Assembly (NCBI GenBank): GCA_905221605.1 | Contig: CAJNDS010002365.1 | Span: 402,811-466,810 of the forward strand | Length of the DNA: 64,000 nt | Direction of reading: 5' to 3' | From: Symbiodinium natans | Lineage: Eukaryota > Sar > Dinophyceae > Suessiales > Symbiodiniaceae | Shown: piece by piece, positions 33,890 through 45,829 of the stretch | Position numbering within the stretch: the first letter of the stretch is position 1 | Layout of the letters: each line of letters begins with the position of its first letter | Notes under the pieces: model-generated | Seen by the model: the letters and a program-made list of their open reading frames with translations, nothing else | Told to the model about the DNA's origin: nothing | Databases searched by the model: none | Position numbers and translations under genes: made by a program

Positions 33890-34080
33890 AACCAGTACCT
33901 GCAGAGTACAATAATATAGGGGTCTGACAGAGCCTCGTGTGCGGAAGCATCGACTGCGTCAAAGTCGTACAAAGCACTTGCATCTGCCGTTGCTGTCCTC
34001 GTGTGACGCCCATCCAACCGCTCGGCTCCTTCGAGCGCAGCATGGCCATGGCAGTCCTTCGTGGCGCTGACAATGTCCAC
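33890..34080 (-). CDS. Candidate exon, unknown protein
   Basis: The frame reads VDIVSATKDCHGHAALEGAE, then TATADASALYDFDAVDASAH, ending near PYIIVL. Acidic, alanine-rich composition and absence of stops are coding-like. No family is recognised and no neighbouring exon was joined. Confidence 0.28.
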
Positions 34081-34574
34081 CAGACCTTCAGTCTAACAGG
34101 ATTCAGCTAGGGTGACAGATGGTCAGAGCGCGCCATCTTCAGCGCATGTGGATCAACTTCTCCGCTGCGCTCTTACGCTGGCATCTCAATCAACAAAAAC
34201 CGCCAACAAGATCTGCCTTCCTGAACTGTGCGGGTCGCATGAGTGCTGCACATGCTGGCAGGGGGCTTCAGTGCCCAAATGTGGGGAAGTCCCAGTTTTT
34301 TCACTTCAAAAACTGTGTGGAAGTTTGGTGGGCTGAGTTCAGCTCTCCTCGGCGTGGCGATCTCGAGCATCTTTAACCTGCACTGGGGTTCAGACAGCTG
34401 GGCTCATGTTTTTCGGAGAGATTTCGCTAGAACCTCCCAAGAAAGGCCCCTTCAGTCGATAGCTGGCAAAGCACTGGGCCGACGACTCGGGCGGCGGGTG
34501 TGACCTGATCAGATCTGGGTCGTCTGCCGCAGTGCGTGCTTTTGTGTACATGCAAATGAAGAAGCAGATACTGC

Positions 34575-35062
34575 ATGTGTGCAGGTATATACATACATAG
34601 CATATATATATATATATGCACATACATTTTATATATATATATATGTATCTATGTACGAGGGGTCCCGCTGCTTCCAACAGCGGCAAGCACAGGAGAAAAA
34701 ATAGTGTGTGTATATATATGTATGTACAGACGGAGGGAGAGCGACAGAGAGAGAGAGAGAGTGAGAGAGAGCGAGAGAGCGAGAGAGTTTTAAAGGAAAT
34801 AGGAGAAAAAGAACAAAAGGAATTGAGATAAACAGTTCGAAAGAAAACTGATAAAGAGAAAGCAAAAAGAAGAGAGAGAGAGAGAGAGATCTAAAAAGAC
34901 AGCAGAGCGAGAGAGCGAGGGAGAGAGCGAGAGAGAGAGAGAGAGCAAGAGAGAGAGGGAGAAACAGAGACACAGAGATACCAAGAGACAATGAGAGAGA
35001 GAGAGAGAAACCGAACCCGGATGTACCGCGTTTGAAGAGAGAGAGAGAGAGAGGAAAACAAT
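34575..35062. repeat. TA/TG and GA microsatellite complex
   Basis: TATATA tracts (about 34586-34655), a TATG tract (about 34705-34728), then 300 bases of GA-rich repeat (GAGAGAGA with AAAG and GAAA interruptions). In-frame Arg-Glu-Arg or Leu-Ser stretches are consequences of the repeat. Confidence 0.92.
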
Positions 35063-35327
35063 GATAACAATTAAGAAAGAAAGAAGAAACAAAGACAGAA
35101 AGAGAGAAAGAGAAAAAGAGAGAATGGACTTTCGACTTTCACGTCGAGTGTCGAGACAGAACCTGTCCATTCTCATGAAGATTCCCGGAATGCTCATGAA
35201 ACTTTGCCGAACCAACACCCCCTGCCATGTCTGTGCACGCCGGCATTGGACCGATTTGCGAGCCAGATGGTCTGAAGCATTTTGTGATTGAATCTGTCAG
35301 GGCAGGGCCTCTCTTCTAGTCAACCTC

Positions 35328-35807
35328 TTAGCTGCTGCTTATTGTCAGAGGACCGTTTTCAGTAATTGCACGAAAAATGTCCTGAGACAAGCCCAGAAGT
35401 TTCATTAAAACGGTCCAAGGTCTTGAGGTCGATTTGTGCCGACGAACTATACAGGCAACTGATGTATCGATCACCTCACACTGTCGAGACATGAGACTTG
35501 TTGAATGCTCAGTCCAAGAACGAGGTTGCTGCAAGACATCCCTGTGCATGGATGTACGCATCGATAAGCGTCGCGACGTGTCTGGAGCCCTTCCCATGAG
35601 GAAAGCCACGTTGTCGCGAACGTAGCAGTGCCGGAGGCGCGCAGCCTGAAGGCTGCTTCGGGCTTGCTCTTCTTCGGTGCAGAACAGAGTGTGCGAGTCT
35701 ATGCAGTCAAAGACAGAGTGGAGCGCCTCCAGTTTTGAGTCTTCCTTCAGCTCAGGCCTGCTCTCCAGGACAGCAGCTTTGTGTGATCCTACGAGCCAAG
35801 GCTCCAC
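35328..35807 (-). CDS. Unknown protein, single open exon of about 160 residues
   Basis: An uninterrupted reading frame reads ESRPELKEDSKLEALHSVFD, then CIDSHTLFCTEEEQARSSLQ, LRHCYVRDNVAFLMGRAP and, near the end, MKLLGLSQDIFRAITENGPL before the stop. Mixed charge and regular amphipathic spacing make it more protein-like than random frames nearby. There is no recognisable domain. Strand agrees with all better-supported genes in this half of the window. It could be a terminal exon, since its 3' end is a stop rather than a donor. Confidence 0.4.
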   Translation of the reverse strand: MEPWLVGSHKAAVLESRPELKEDSKLEALHSVFDCIDSHTLFCTEEEQARSSLQAARLRHCYVRDNVAFLMGRAPDTSRRLSMRTSMHRDVLQQPRSWTEHSTSLMSRQCEVIDTSVACIVRRHKSTSRPWTVLMKLLGLSQDIFRAITENGPLTISSS

Positions 35808-35829
35808 CTAAAAGGGCCTGAGCGCATCT

Positions 35830-38800
35830 TTACAAGTGAACTGCGGCAAGCCTTCTTCATATTCTGAGTTCTGAAACCCAAAACCGCAAATCCACGCAAC
35901 ACCGTGGAACCAACATACTGAACCCTTTCCTTCACATGGACATTTGCAAAACATTTGCAAGGCGACGGCGCTTGGCACCGGGTCTGGCCTAGGCGTCTGC
36001 GCTGCCTGCTACAGGCACTGTAACACATCAAAACAACAGTGGGGCATTACAGAGCAAGGGCAATCATGCCTTAGGAATCGAAGGGCCACATGCAGGTGGC
36101 GTCCACACGACATGTCCTAACAAAGGAATAGCCTGATCCAGCTCGGGCACATTCTCGATTGCCTCAGGCAATGTGGTTGTACAGCAGTTCACAGTTTTCG
36201 ATTCTTGCTTTCTTCCAACACAAACAGGACCAACTTCGGCCGATGCCTGCAGAACCTGCATCTCTCCTTGACTACTTTTAGAATCGATTGTACAAACGTG
36301 GGAATCCCCCGAAGCCCAGGCCCAGGCCTCTGCACATCCTGCAGCAGACATGTGACTTTCTCCTACTGCTGAGCATGTGCAACTAGCACCCAATCCCCGT
36401 GACGAACATGTAGCACAACAAATACAAATTTAACTCCAGCCGACAGCAATTGCCATGGCCTGGTGCCGCAGACCCATCTGGCGGCGCCGCCAGGCCTCCC
36501 CACCACTTTGTGCCAGCCGCCAATAACGTGCCCCAACTTTATCTCAAAAGCATGGCAACCCTGACTTGGAAACCTCAGACGAAGCTGCTAACTACCCTCT
36601 CCCCAAAAAAAAAACTGGAACACTCCAAGTCGAACTGCTGAACCGCTTGAACTCAGATGAGGCACACCAACAACAGCCTGCCAACATGATGAGCAACGGG
36701 ACAAGGGTACCACAAGTTGTTGTGCATTACTTGTTTGTGCCAGCCGCAATTACTTTTGCACATACTTGATAAAAACAAGTCAACGGTGGGAACCCCCACC
36801 AGCCCCCACCCCTCGCTCATGTGTGTGTGTGCACTGCACGTGGAAGCCCCATGCAACCGGACAACAATCGAAGTCTATCATCCAGCTTTTTCGATGTGGC
36901 TACGATGTCAATCCGAACAGTTGTTGATGTGCAGCCTATGCAGCTGAAGTTGTTGTGGCTAATGCTCAACATACGCTTGGACTCTATGTTTGCCACGTGG
37001 CCAAAGGCTCGGCCAACGACATCTCCCGACAGCGCTGATGCGCGGCTTCCTCCATGCAACATGAACACAGAACATGCTGAAAACCAGTGGAAGGAACAAA
37101 GACAAACAACATGTGCAAGCACTGACAAGACAATCATCCGACGGCAAGCTAAACCTGCAAGTGTGCATCAACGGTGGTTGCGCCTCCCTTTGCAAGGAAC
37201 GATCTTGGAGTTGTCCCACGAGGTGTTGTGGATGCCGCCCTGGACCATCGTGCATCTTCCACACACCATACAAAATGCAAAGCTCAAGTTTAGTTCTACC
37301 GAGTTTTGCCGAGCACATCCAGTTCTGTGACTCATATCCTCTGCAATCACGTCGGTTTTGTCTTTTACAAACCAATAAGCCGCTGGTGGCAAAATGACCG
37401 TAGCTGTCGGCCAAGGTGCATTCGGCGGAAACCCGGACAACAACCTACGTGTGATTGCCTTGAAAAGCTGCGGAGCTGCGGGTCGGGAGACTCACAAACA
37501 GAGAACAAACACGACCTTGCGTAATTAAATCAACGCCATGGCTTGCCAGAAAAAAATTCCTTACCAAGAAACGACCTTGTGCCTGAAACTCCCAGGCATA
37601 CGCGAAAGACTCCCCACAGCCTTTTTCGCCTTCTGCCAGTCTTCTCCTTTGGAGATCAAGCCCCAAAAAGAGCTCTACGAGCTCCTTCTGTTACAGGACG
37701 AAGGTGAGACACGATGCAAAGATGGCCTCCAAGGGGGAGGTCGAGAAGTGCCATGAGACAGGGATCAAAGGGACTCTCTCATGACTCTTTCCTCTGAGGC
37801 AAGCACGAGACCAACTTCACCTGGCATGCGACAGCTTGTTCATTTATATGAACGTACCTGCGCGTGTGCACTATACAGGTGTTGTAGATGTATGCATGCA
37901 TACATACACATGCCTGTACAAAGTGACAACTAGCAAGATGCATGCGTTACTACATAAGCGTGCGTCTTCAGACTACTTAACCTCAAAACTACAAAGCATA
38001 TCGAAGCAACGAGATTGCCGGCTGAGAAGACACAAAGGGCTCCAAAAACACCAAAAAGCTGGCCAGTGGCTGAAGTCCTACCTAAGATGCACCAGAGTGT
38101 GCCGAAAACGCAACATACTGTGATGAAGGGGATTGCTATGTAACAGTACAAATTATGCTGCATGCTGTGCACTCGTAGCACGTGCCAATATGCACAGCAG
38201 CATAATACCCTGTATAGTAGCGCAGGCAAACTCGCCTGAGGCGAAAGACATGTGATCCTTTGTGAGATACATAGTAAGTTGTACTTAGATGGCAGCAAAA
38301 ACAGCATGATGCATGGCAGCACACAGTACTGCGTGATTCTGCAGCGCACAGCAGCACTGTCTAAAGCATCATGTTTTCGTGTCACTTTGTTTGTTTTCTA
38401 GTGTGACGAAATGTGACATAGGACATAGCAAAACGTCGCACACAATGGTTCCTAACGAGCAAACTTTGACAGTCTATGAAAAAGACAAGAATGAAGCAGC
38501 AGAATACAGCCAAGTAACGCCGCATATTTTCACTGAACATAGCTTTAAGGTGCGTAATCTAACATTGATACTTGAGAAGAGGCTACGAAAGCTAGTGAAA
38601 GACAGCCCAGCACCACCGGAGTCCGAGCCAGAGGGCACAAGGCTCACGTCCAGCGCATTTTTTGACTGTGTGCGTCGCCCCAGCCATCGCACGCAGCAGC
38701 CATGATGCAAACCATTGTGGTTTGCGGGTGGGGACCACAAGGTAGGGCCCGTTTCATTCATGTCTGGTGTTCCGAGGACCCCCACCCTCCTAACTGTTGA

Positions 38801-39440
38801 GTGAAAACGGACCTGATAAGGTAGCGGCTGTGTTTGTGAGCCAGTCACCAATTTTGTGGCAAACGACAACTCACGCAAGCTCCTCAGAGCCAGCTTTCGT
38901 GACAGTGGAGTAGACTGAAGGATCTAGTATGTTGTTGAAAGTGTAGAGAAATAAACACGATCGTGTATCAGAGTGTGGCAACGCATCCTGCGGAATAACA
39001 TGGTTCGGAAAAGACAATACATAAAGTATCCCAGGAGGTAATGGAAAGCCAAGAAAATTTTGTACTGAGCTGACATGATGAAACAGAGATACATCATGAT
39101 GCATTATGGGATTACGATAACTTTCAATGCACGAAATGCGGCTGGAATGTAGTTGGAACAGGTAGTCGGGTGGGTAGCTAATCGTGGTACAACAGATGGT
39201 GAACAGCAATGCAAACACAGTGAGAAACCTTCCACGCCAGCTTCTGATGCCGAAGTGCTGTACATCACACGATATATGATACAACCTGACTCAAACCGCA
39301 AGAGGGATTCTGAGGTTGACCACACTTCGACATCGAGTAGGCCTACAGCACCTGCGAGCACCTAAACAACTTAAGACGAATCGAGGCAGCTAGGATGATG
39401 CCCGCACCACTTATCGACTTAAATGAAGAAATGCACGCAT
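35830..39440. other. Gene-poor stretch with isolated weak frames
   Basis: Both strands carry frames of 60-170 codons (for example 36064-36393 minus, 36821-37330 plus) but with no family signal, splice pattern or consistent neighbours. The stretch around 37.89 kb has a short ATGCATGCATAC palindrome and CATA repeats. I see no supportable gene. Confidence 0.3.
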
Positions 39441-39446
39441 ATGTAC

Positions 39447-39592
39447 TTACAAATATAGCGACACCCCCGAATCGCGATCGAAGGCCTCCTCTGCCAGCAA
39501 GGCCAGTGGCGACACCTTTGGAGTCAAAATCTGGGATGGCATGCTGACAGTACAGCGCATCAAAGTCGAAATAAAGCTCTGTCTGAGTGCTG
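39447..39592 (-). CDS. Candidate exon with clean splice sites
   Basis: Bounded by a GCTGCAG acceptor and a GTAAGT donor. The favoured frame reads SFISTLMRCTVSMPSQILTP, then KVSPLALLAEEAFDRDSGVS. A second open frame overlaps it, but the first has more G/C at third codon positions, as expected for this genome. No family is recognised. Confidence 0.33.
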
Positions 39593-39599
39593 CAGCGCA

Positions 39600-41990
39600 T
39601 GTTCGGCACGACTGAGCTGCAGATGGGATGCCGCGTCCTAGCAAGCCACAGAACACTCATGAACCTCCGCAGAAGATGGCAAGGGGCGCGGACTTGTTGG
39701 CTTCCGGGCCGGAGGTCTCTGCGCCCTTGCCCTGGCAAAGAAAACGTAGGCGCCCACTCCACGAGACGCGCACCACCCGGAGGCCTTGCTGGCGGGGCTC
39801 ACTCCCAGCCAGAGCGAGAGGCCCTCGAAGAAGTAGCCTTAGGAGGCTCAACTTCAGCAGACTACATGGTCTGCTGCTTTCGGGGCGTTTTTTGAGGAGG
39901 GTGACAAAAACCAATTTCTGGAGCGCAAACGCCTAGAGCAACTACGGGCAACTAACGACGGTCCCCTGCAGCTGCCTTCCAGCTGCATATTTCTTGCAAA
40001 CAAACACCGAAAAACACACAGAAAAAAAATATGAGCATTGTCCACAGCTTTCTTTACAGAAGAAGCTGCGAACTTCGTCGGCAGCTGCCTTCTCTCCGCA
40101 TCTCACCGCCAGGTCTCCCATCAAATCCAAGGTCCCCAAAAAACAGTAAAACGAAATGTCGCCCGCAGCTTGCTTGTAAAGCCATATTCTTGTAGGCAGC
40201 AACCCCTTCGCGGACGAAAACTGGCCTTCTTGACAACAACCCATTCTCATGTCAAAGGCCTTCATGCTCGCATTACAGCCCCTTTCTGGTCAAGCCATAG
40301 CGTGTGGACAATAAAACCTGTTATCAGGCAAGGAGCTCTGACAGACAGCGAGCCCTATCTGGTCCTGAGGAAGCTTTGTCAAAACGCTGCCTGTGTTGTC
40401 TGGGTCAGGCAGCGGCTCTTGCGCTGCGCGAAGACCGATGCAAGCTGGACATTCCAAACCTTCTCGGGGACGAGAAACCGAAGGTAAGGTTCTGGGACTC
40501 GGGAGTTTCCCCTCCCGTCCGTACCGATGGCAGTCCGGATGTAAACAGAAACAGTGACCCGTGCAGAAGCTGCAGGCTGCGGGACTGCTCCAACAAACCA
40601 GACAAACGACAGGGAGCATCCAACAAGCATCGAACGATGCGTAAAGTACCGAGTTGTAATTTCTTAAGGCTGACGGGTGGACACGACCCTGGGGCCCCAT
40701 GGAAGGGGCACCCGCGTTGGCAACCCCTATTTTGTCCAACGACCCTTTCAAGGCCATGTTGCAAACTGGGCATTAACAGAAGAGAGTCGTGGTCGTGACA
40801 TTGCCCATGATGCTGGGTACGATTCCCCACGTTTACCTCCCCATATTTCTTCTTGGAACAAACACATTTCCGCCGGCATGCTCTGACATGTGCTACAACA
40901 CCGAAAGACGGAGAGACTCTGCGAGAATCCTCCTTAGTGCTCTCTCAGCGCCGAGAACATGCACTAGCCTACGCTTTGCGCCGTCCCCCAACCCGGAGCA
41001 TGGCTTGGAGCTCACACAACAGGCACACCCAGCGGGGTGCGGATGCCTTGAGATACCTTGCGCATGCTTTGCAGTGCTTTGCTCGGGGACGGACATCCTT
41101 CGGGCCTCAGCAAGACCGAAAGGCAAGAGAAAGAAGGAGACATCGGAAGGGCGGGTGAGCATGGTGAGTCTGTGAAGGGAGTTGAGAGCAGTTGAGCAAA
41201 GACCGGGACTGAGTTCCGGGCCTCTCCGCTTCGGCTGTGATCTGCGCAGTGAGATCCGGAAGATCCAGCTGCCTGCATGAGCCAAGCGGCGGAAAAGAAA
41301 AAGCACGCTGCCTCAACGCGCACTCCAAGTGCTAAGCTGTGGCCGCCGTGGCCCTCAGGCGCCTCGCAGCCTGCTCGCACTCTGCGGGGCCCACAATGGG
41401 GAAGAGCGAGAGCTGCGCCTCAAAGCAAAACATCCGGACTTCTTGCAGCTGACTGTAGAAAATCCGTGAGAATATGTGAGAATCCCTTACTTTGCAACAC
41501 AGAGAGAGGAAGGGAGGGAGGTAGAGCAACGAGCGCAATGTCGGGAGCCCCCGAAGCAGCAAAAGGTCGCCGTGCCCGGGCGCTTGGGCGCTTGTCGAGT
41601 CCCCGAGGCCGCGGCGCAGGTGCCGGAGTCGATGAGCTGCACGAAGGCCCCCTGTGCTTGGAGTGGGTCAGCGAGGAGGCCGCACACGGCGCACGCTGTG
41701 CGGCGCTGAACGCGCACGCACCGGCCTCCGGCGACGTCGTGGTGCTCGCTGTGCTCGTCCGGCTGACGCTTGTCGTGACCTTCCAAGATCTTCTCAGATC
41801 TTCCAAGCACCCACACACAAGGCCCTCCGAGGAAGTCTTCCGGGTGCCCAAGCTGTGAAGGTTCTCGACACGGTTGTCGAAGACCTCAAAAACCCGCACA
41901 CATGATCCCATGCTTGCCGGTTCCTAGCCACGGCTTCCACACTGCGCCTCACTCACATCTCTTCGCGCGCCGCGCACCTCCCTCCATGCA
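39600..41990. other. GC-rich stretch with ambiguous coding signal
   Basis: Around 41.3-41.9 kb both strands are open over long distances because the sequence is GC-rich. On the plus strand 41277-41858 reads as a 193-codon frame; on the minus strand two frames cover the same bases. No motif decides between them. The remaining part (39.6-41.3) shows no supportable gene. Confidence 0.3.
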
Positions 41991-41994
41991 ACCC

Positions 41995-44840
41995 TCAGCC
42001 GCCCACGTGGTCTGGGAGGTTTGTGTCAAGGTTGTGGCCGTCGTGGTCCTCGCAGTCTCTGAAAGTTGAAGGGGAGCTCGGGGAGTAGAGCCGAAGGAAG
42101 CCGTAAGCTCGCGGCGGGGTGCAATTCTTGAAAGTGAACCATTCGGTCTGAGCCTCGGAACAAATCTTGGACAAAGCAGCAGACTCGGCACGCACTAGTA
42201 TCGAATCTTGTCTTCGAGTGTCAGCTCGGCCGACCCCGTCACTTGTCTCCTCACGTGGCCCTCAGACCCGTGCGGCGCATCATCAGAAAACAGCGGATCG
42301 AATATTGGCTCCCTCGGGCCTTCTTTGGCCGTTTGTCGTCTGAAAGGTGAAGCTGGAAGAGTGCCCCGAATCGGAACTTGCACTGTGGCAGCCGAATTTG
42401 TGGCCACTCCAATCGCGACCCTGTCTTGCTGCAGGAAGGATCCTCGTGGCGCCATCGTCCAGATCATTTTGCGAAATGTCTGCATCATGAGCCAGAACGA
42501 TATATGCTGTCGCCGGACATCCCCTGCCTGCTTCAAGGGCGACGCAGCAGCAAACCGCTGGGAGGAACTGCTTTGAAAGCGCTCTCTTTGAGAGATCCCT
42601 TGACAGGAGGCGAAGCAGCCGAGCCGCAGCCGAGCCGCAACCCTTCCGAGCCCATCCAAGACTCGGGCCTGGCCGGCTCCGGCTCCGCTCCCCGAATGCA
42701 AAGTGTGTCTGCGTCTGGAGCCGGAGCCACATGAAACACTGAAAAAGCCTTGTGTCAGCACGACTGCACGAGGTCATCCGATCTGACGCCAGTGACCAAG
42801 CACAGCGAAGCACCGCCACGCGCTGAAGCTTCAATCCGGAGTAGACCACAGCTCAGCACCCGAGGTGGACTGGCCACCCTTTCACCCGTTCGTGTGTGCT
42901 GTGGCGAGGTGCCAAACTTGCTTTCAGCAGGTCCCTGCAAACCGTTCATTCATGTCAAGCTGTACCTGCACTTCGGAGATGAAAAGATGAAAACACACAA
43001 CTCGAAACCCTGGGCAGCCTGGGTGCCCCGCTGGTCGCCAAGAGGCAGGTGGCCGGTCTGCCATCACCCGAGCATCCAGGAATTCCCAACTGACAGGCAG
43101 CGAACTTTGAGGACATGCCCAAACCGTGCAAACCGTGCAAACCGTGCATCATAGGCCGAGGCCCGGGCTAGACACCGTCTTGTGACCCATGCAGCTCAAA
43201 GGCCGTGGGGTCGTTGTCGGGGCAGTCATCCCCGGTGGCGTAGCCTTGGCGAGTCACAGAACCGACTTTAGAAAGACTCTCAAGGAGGCACGGCAAAGAT
43301 TGGATGGCTGAGAGAAAGCCAAAAGAAGGGCCAGCTAGCTGTGGTCTCTTCCGGCGTTGCCCTCATCCGTTTTCACTGCACTGGGTCTCCACCCCAGACG
43401 GTGTGGACATGGTTGCACGGGAGCCTTCCCGATCAGTCTTGGTTTGTGCGAGAATCGTCCAGTTCTCGCCTTGCGGCTTCCGCGATATACTTGCACGCCC
43501 AAATATTGTCCGTCTCTTTTCGTGGCATTCTGATGCGTCTTCAGCTTCAACACGAGGTCATCACCGTTTCCGGAACGCCCAAAAGTGCACTCTTTGCACT
43601 TGCCTCTCCTTCTCTCCGAGGACCCCGGCTGTAGGAATCCACCTGGAAGGGCTGAAAAAGAGATGAGAGCGACTGGAGGCATCGGAGGGAGTCCCGGGCC
43701 GGCATCAGCTCCGGCGAGGCGAGAATCAGCGGGCGCCTGAGCAGAAAATGTTTTACAGGCATCCAAAGCGTGAAAAGCACTGCCATCTCCCACCCCCTGT
43801 CCCGGCGCCTGTTGCTGTCCCGCCACTTCGTCTCGAGCCGGAGATCCACGGCATTGCCCGGTGGGCTGCCTTTGCTGGAGGCTGATTAATTTAAATTTTG
43901 GATGGAGTCTCACAACATCTTGGGTGCCCGACTCTGCCAAGAACCACCCGGATTACCTTGTCTTAGTCATCTGAACACATCCTCTACGCAGCATAATCCT
44001 GCCTACACTCATACAGGCAACTACATCTTCATACTCGCAATTCCCTTGCAAAAAGCACGTACCCCCGGTTCAGATCTGTTGCTGGCGCTGACCGATGCCA
44101 TGTCCACGTCGGCACCGCAGTTCCTTGACTGCGATTTTGCGTGGACCAAAACTTCATTGCCTTTCAGCAACTGCCCCTGCCTGAAATAGAGCTCTGCGAC
44201 TGCATGAGCCTCGGTCGCTGTACACTTCTTCCCTCCTCCGCCTGAGCTGCGAACAGAGGACGTCGCGCAGCAGCAGCTTCCGCCTGGCACTGCCAGATTT
44301 GCATGTCGCCACTGCATGCCACTGCATGCCACTGCATGCCACTGCTGCAACAGAAGCGGCCTTCTTCTGCTATTTGTGTCGGTGTGAAACGGTAGTAGTA
44401 GTAGCCGTTCACCTTCCGGAATTCAACATCCCCACAAAGAATCGCAAGCGAAGCTTCGCGTTCTGCCTGGGTTGTGGTACTGGTTGTGGTGGAACTTGAG
44501 GTGGTCGAAACTGTTGCAGTGGATGTTGAGGTGAGTGTAGTTGATGTGGACGAAGTCAGGGTAGTGGTCCTGGCCCAGGAGCCCCGTCGCCCCATCAGGC
44601 AAATCAACAATGACCGACCGGGGCTCAAACGTGGAGGTGCTCGTGCTCGTTGGTCCCAGATACGTTGTAGTCTGCACAAACAGAAAGCCCACACTGCTGC
44701 AAAAAGCGCGGGCATGAACAACATGCACACCAAGTCGCAGAAGACGTTACGGATGAGGTCCGGGTCGATGTCCAGGTCGTCCGCGTCCCAGTGGAGGTTG
44801 TCGTAGTCACCCAGGCCTTGGGAGGCTGCCGGGCTTGCAA
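41995..44840 (-). CDS. Unknown multi-exon gene with Thr/Ser-rich exon, possible lectin-like part
   Basis: Coding-like exons in order: DADDLDIDPDLIRNVFCDLV followed by a membrane helix MPALFAAVWAFCL (about 44.82-44.66); a Thr/Ser-rich exon (STSTTLTSTSTATVSTTSSS) leading into LAILCGDVEFRKVNGYYYYR (44.60-44.37); GNEVLVHAKSQSRNCGADVD then MASVSAS (44.19-44.08); WEMAVLFTLWMPVKHFLLRR and on to a CAG|GTGGAT donor (43.82-43.64); DDLVLKLKTHQNATKRDGQY (43.59-43.46); VAIGVATNSAATVQVPIRGT and following (42.45-42.20); SKICSEAQTEWFTFKNCTPP (42.19-42.00). The YYYYRF and CGADVDMASVSAS pieces recall the start and mid part of C-type lectin folds, but this is weak. A secreted or surface protein with a mucin-like stalk is a reasonable inference. 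Some exons could belong to two genes. Confidence 0.38.
42800..43330. other. Probable intron, no gene seen
   Basis: Between the coding-like exons at 43.5 and 42.4 kb no frame with splice support was found on either strand. Confidence 0.3.
44311..44345. repeat. Short tandem of ACTGCATGCC
   Basis: Three and a half copies of a 10-base unit containing the palindrome GCATGC. It lies at the 3' side of the Thr/Ser-rich exon on the minus strand. Confidence 0.85.
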
Positions 44841-44869
44841 CACAAACAAGATCAAAAACACAGCAGCTT

Positions 44870-45800
44870 AACGCAGCTTAACTGATGACAGCCTGAACTC
44901 CCATGTCGAAGGCACACTGGTCGATCACCTGACTCTGCCAGATGCACTTCAAAGACAACAGCATACGTGCAGTCAAAAGAATCAAGGACTTCTGTTAACG
45001 TGCTGCTGAGCGGACACAGGCGAACGCTTCCGCACACTCATGGGAATCACTGGATTTGCTGGATCGTCACGGTGCGAGGTGAATTTTCTGTTTCTGTGCA
45101 CGTCGAAAGCTCGGGAAACCGAACACTTCTTGATGTAGATGCCCACTGACTATCCTGCTTCCCCAGTCCTGTGTCCCAGTGCCGGGTGAACAGAGTGTTC
45201 AAGGGTTCCGTTCGTTCAGGGTTTCAGGGCTAAGAGGTGGATGAGGATTGAGGTGCGAGGTAGAATCGATGGCGGGGATGATTTCAATAGAGTGCTACAG
45301 ATGTTCCGTTGCAGATGCTCTCTCCTGCTCCTCTGGGGTGCAACGAAGCAGTTCACCGTGCTGCCATGCAAAGCATGTTCCCCGATTCGCAGACCAAACT
45401 CCTATCTACTACAATGTGGCAAAGCAATGGATGCAAATGAAGACGAAGACCAAGAGTAAAGCAACCCTCTGTGCTGCAGGCAGGAAGTTGTGCTTGGGTG
45501 ACGGTCTGTTCGCCCAGACCGCAAAAGCCACAAAGACCTCCGCCTGCGCAGTCGCTGCTTTGACATGTTCCGAACATCGAACAACGGCAAAACTATAACT
45601 ATGCAAAACTCCTCAGCTCCTTACAACTCGCGGAGCAGTTCTGCGAACTCTGTTGGCAGGACACCTCGGGATGGCCAGCACAACAAGGTCTTGCCTGGAA
45701 AGTCCTTTTACAAGTACTGCGGCTTGCATTCCGCTCTCTGTCTTTAACTGGGCCCCTGACAGAGCCGAAGGCTCTCCAGCCCGTGGCATCAGGGAGGGCA
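44870..45800. other. Unassigned stretch between minus-strand gene models
   Basis: A TTTAGGG-like remnant lies at 45203-45232. A hydrophobic minus-strand stretch near 45.46 kb (VALLLVFVFICIHCFATL) could be a terminal membrane helix of the upstream gene. Nothing further could be supported. Confidence 0.3.
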
Positions 45801-45829
45801 GCCTGGTGAGCCACAAGGCAGCTGTGCTC

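Noticed and set aside
34616-35218. Frames rich in RERERE or SLSLSL
   Set aside because: Translations of the GA microsatellite on the two strands.
41277-41858. Plus-strand 193-codon frame
   Set aside because: The segment is GC-rich and open on both strands; no motif or splice evidence, and neighbouring better-supported genes are on the minus strand.
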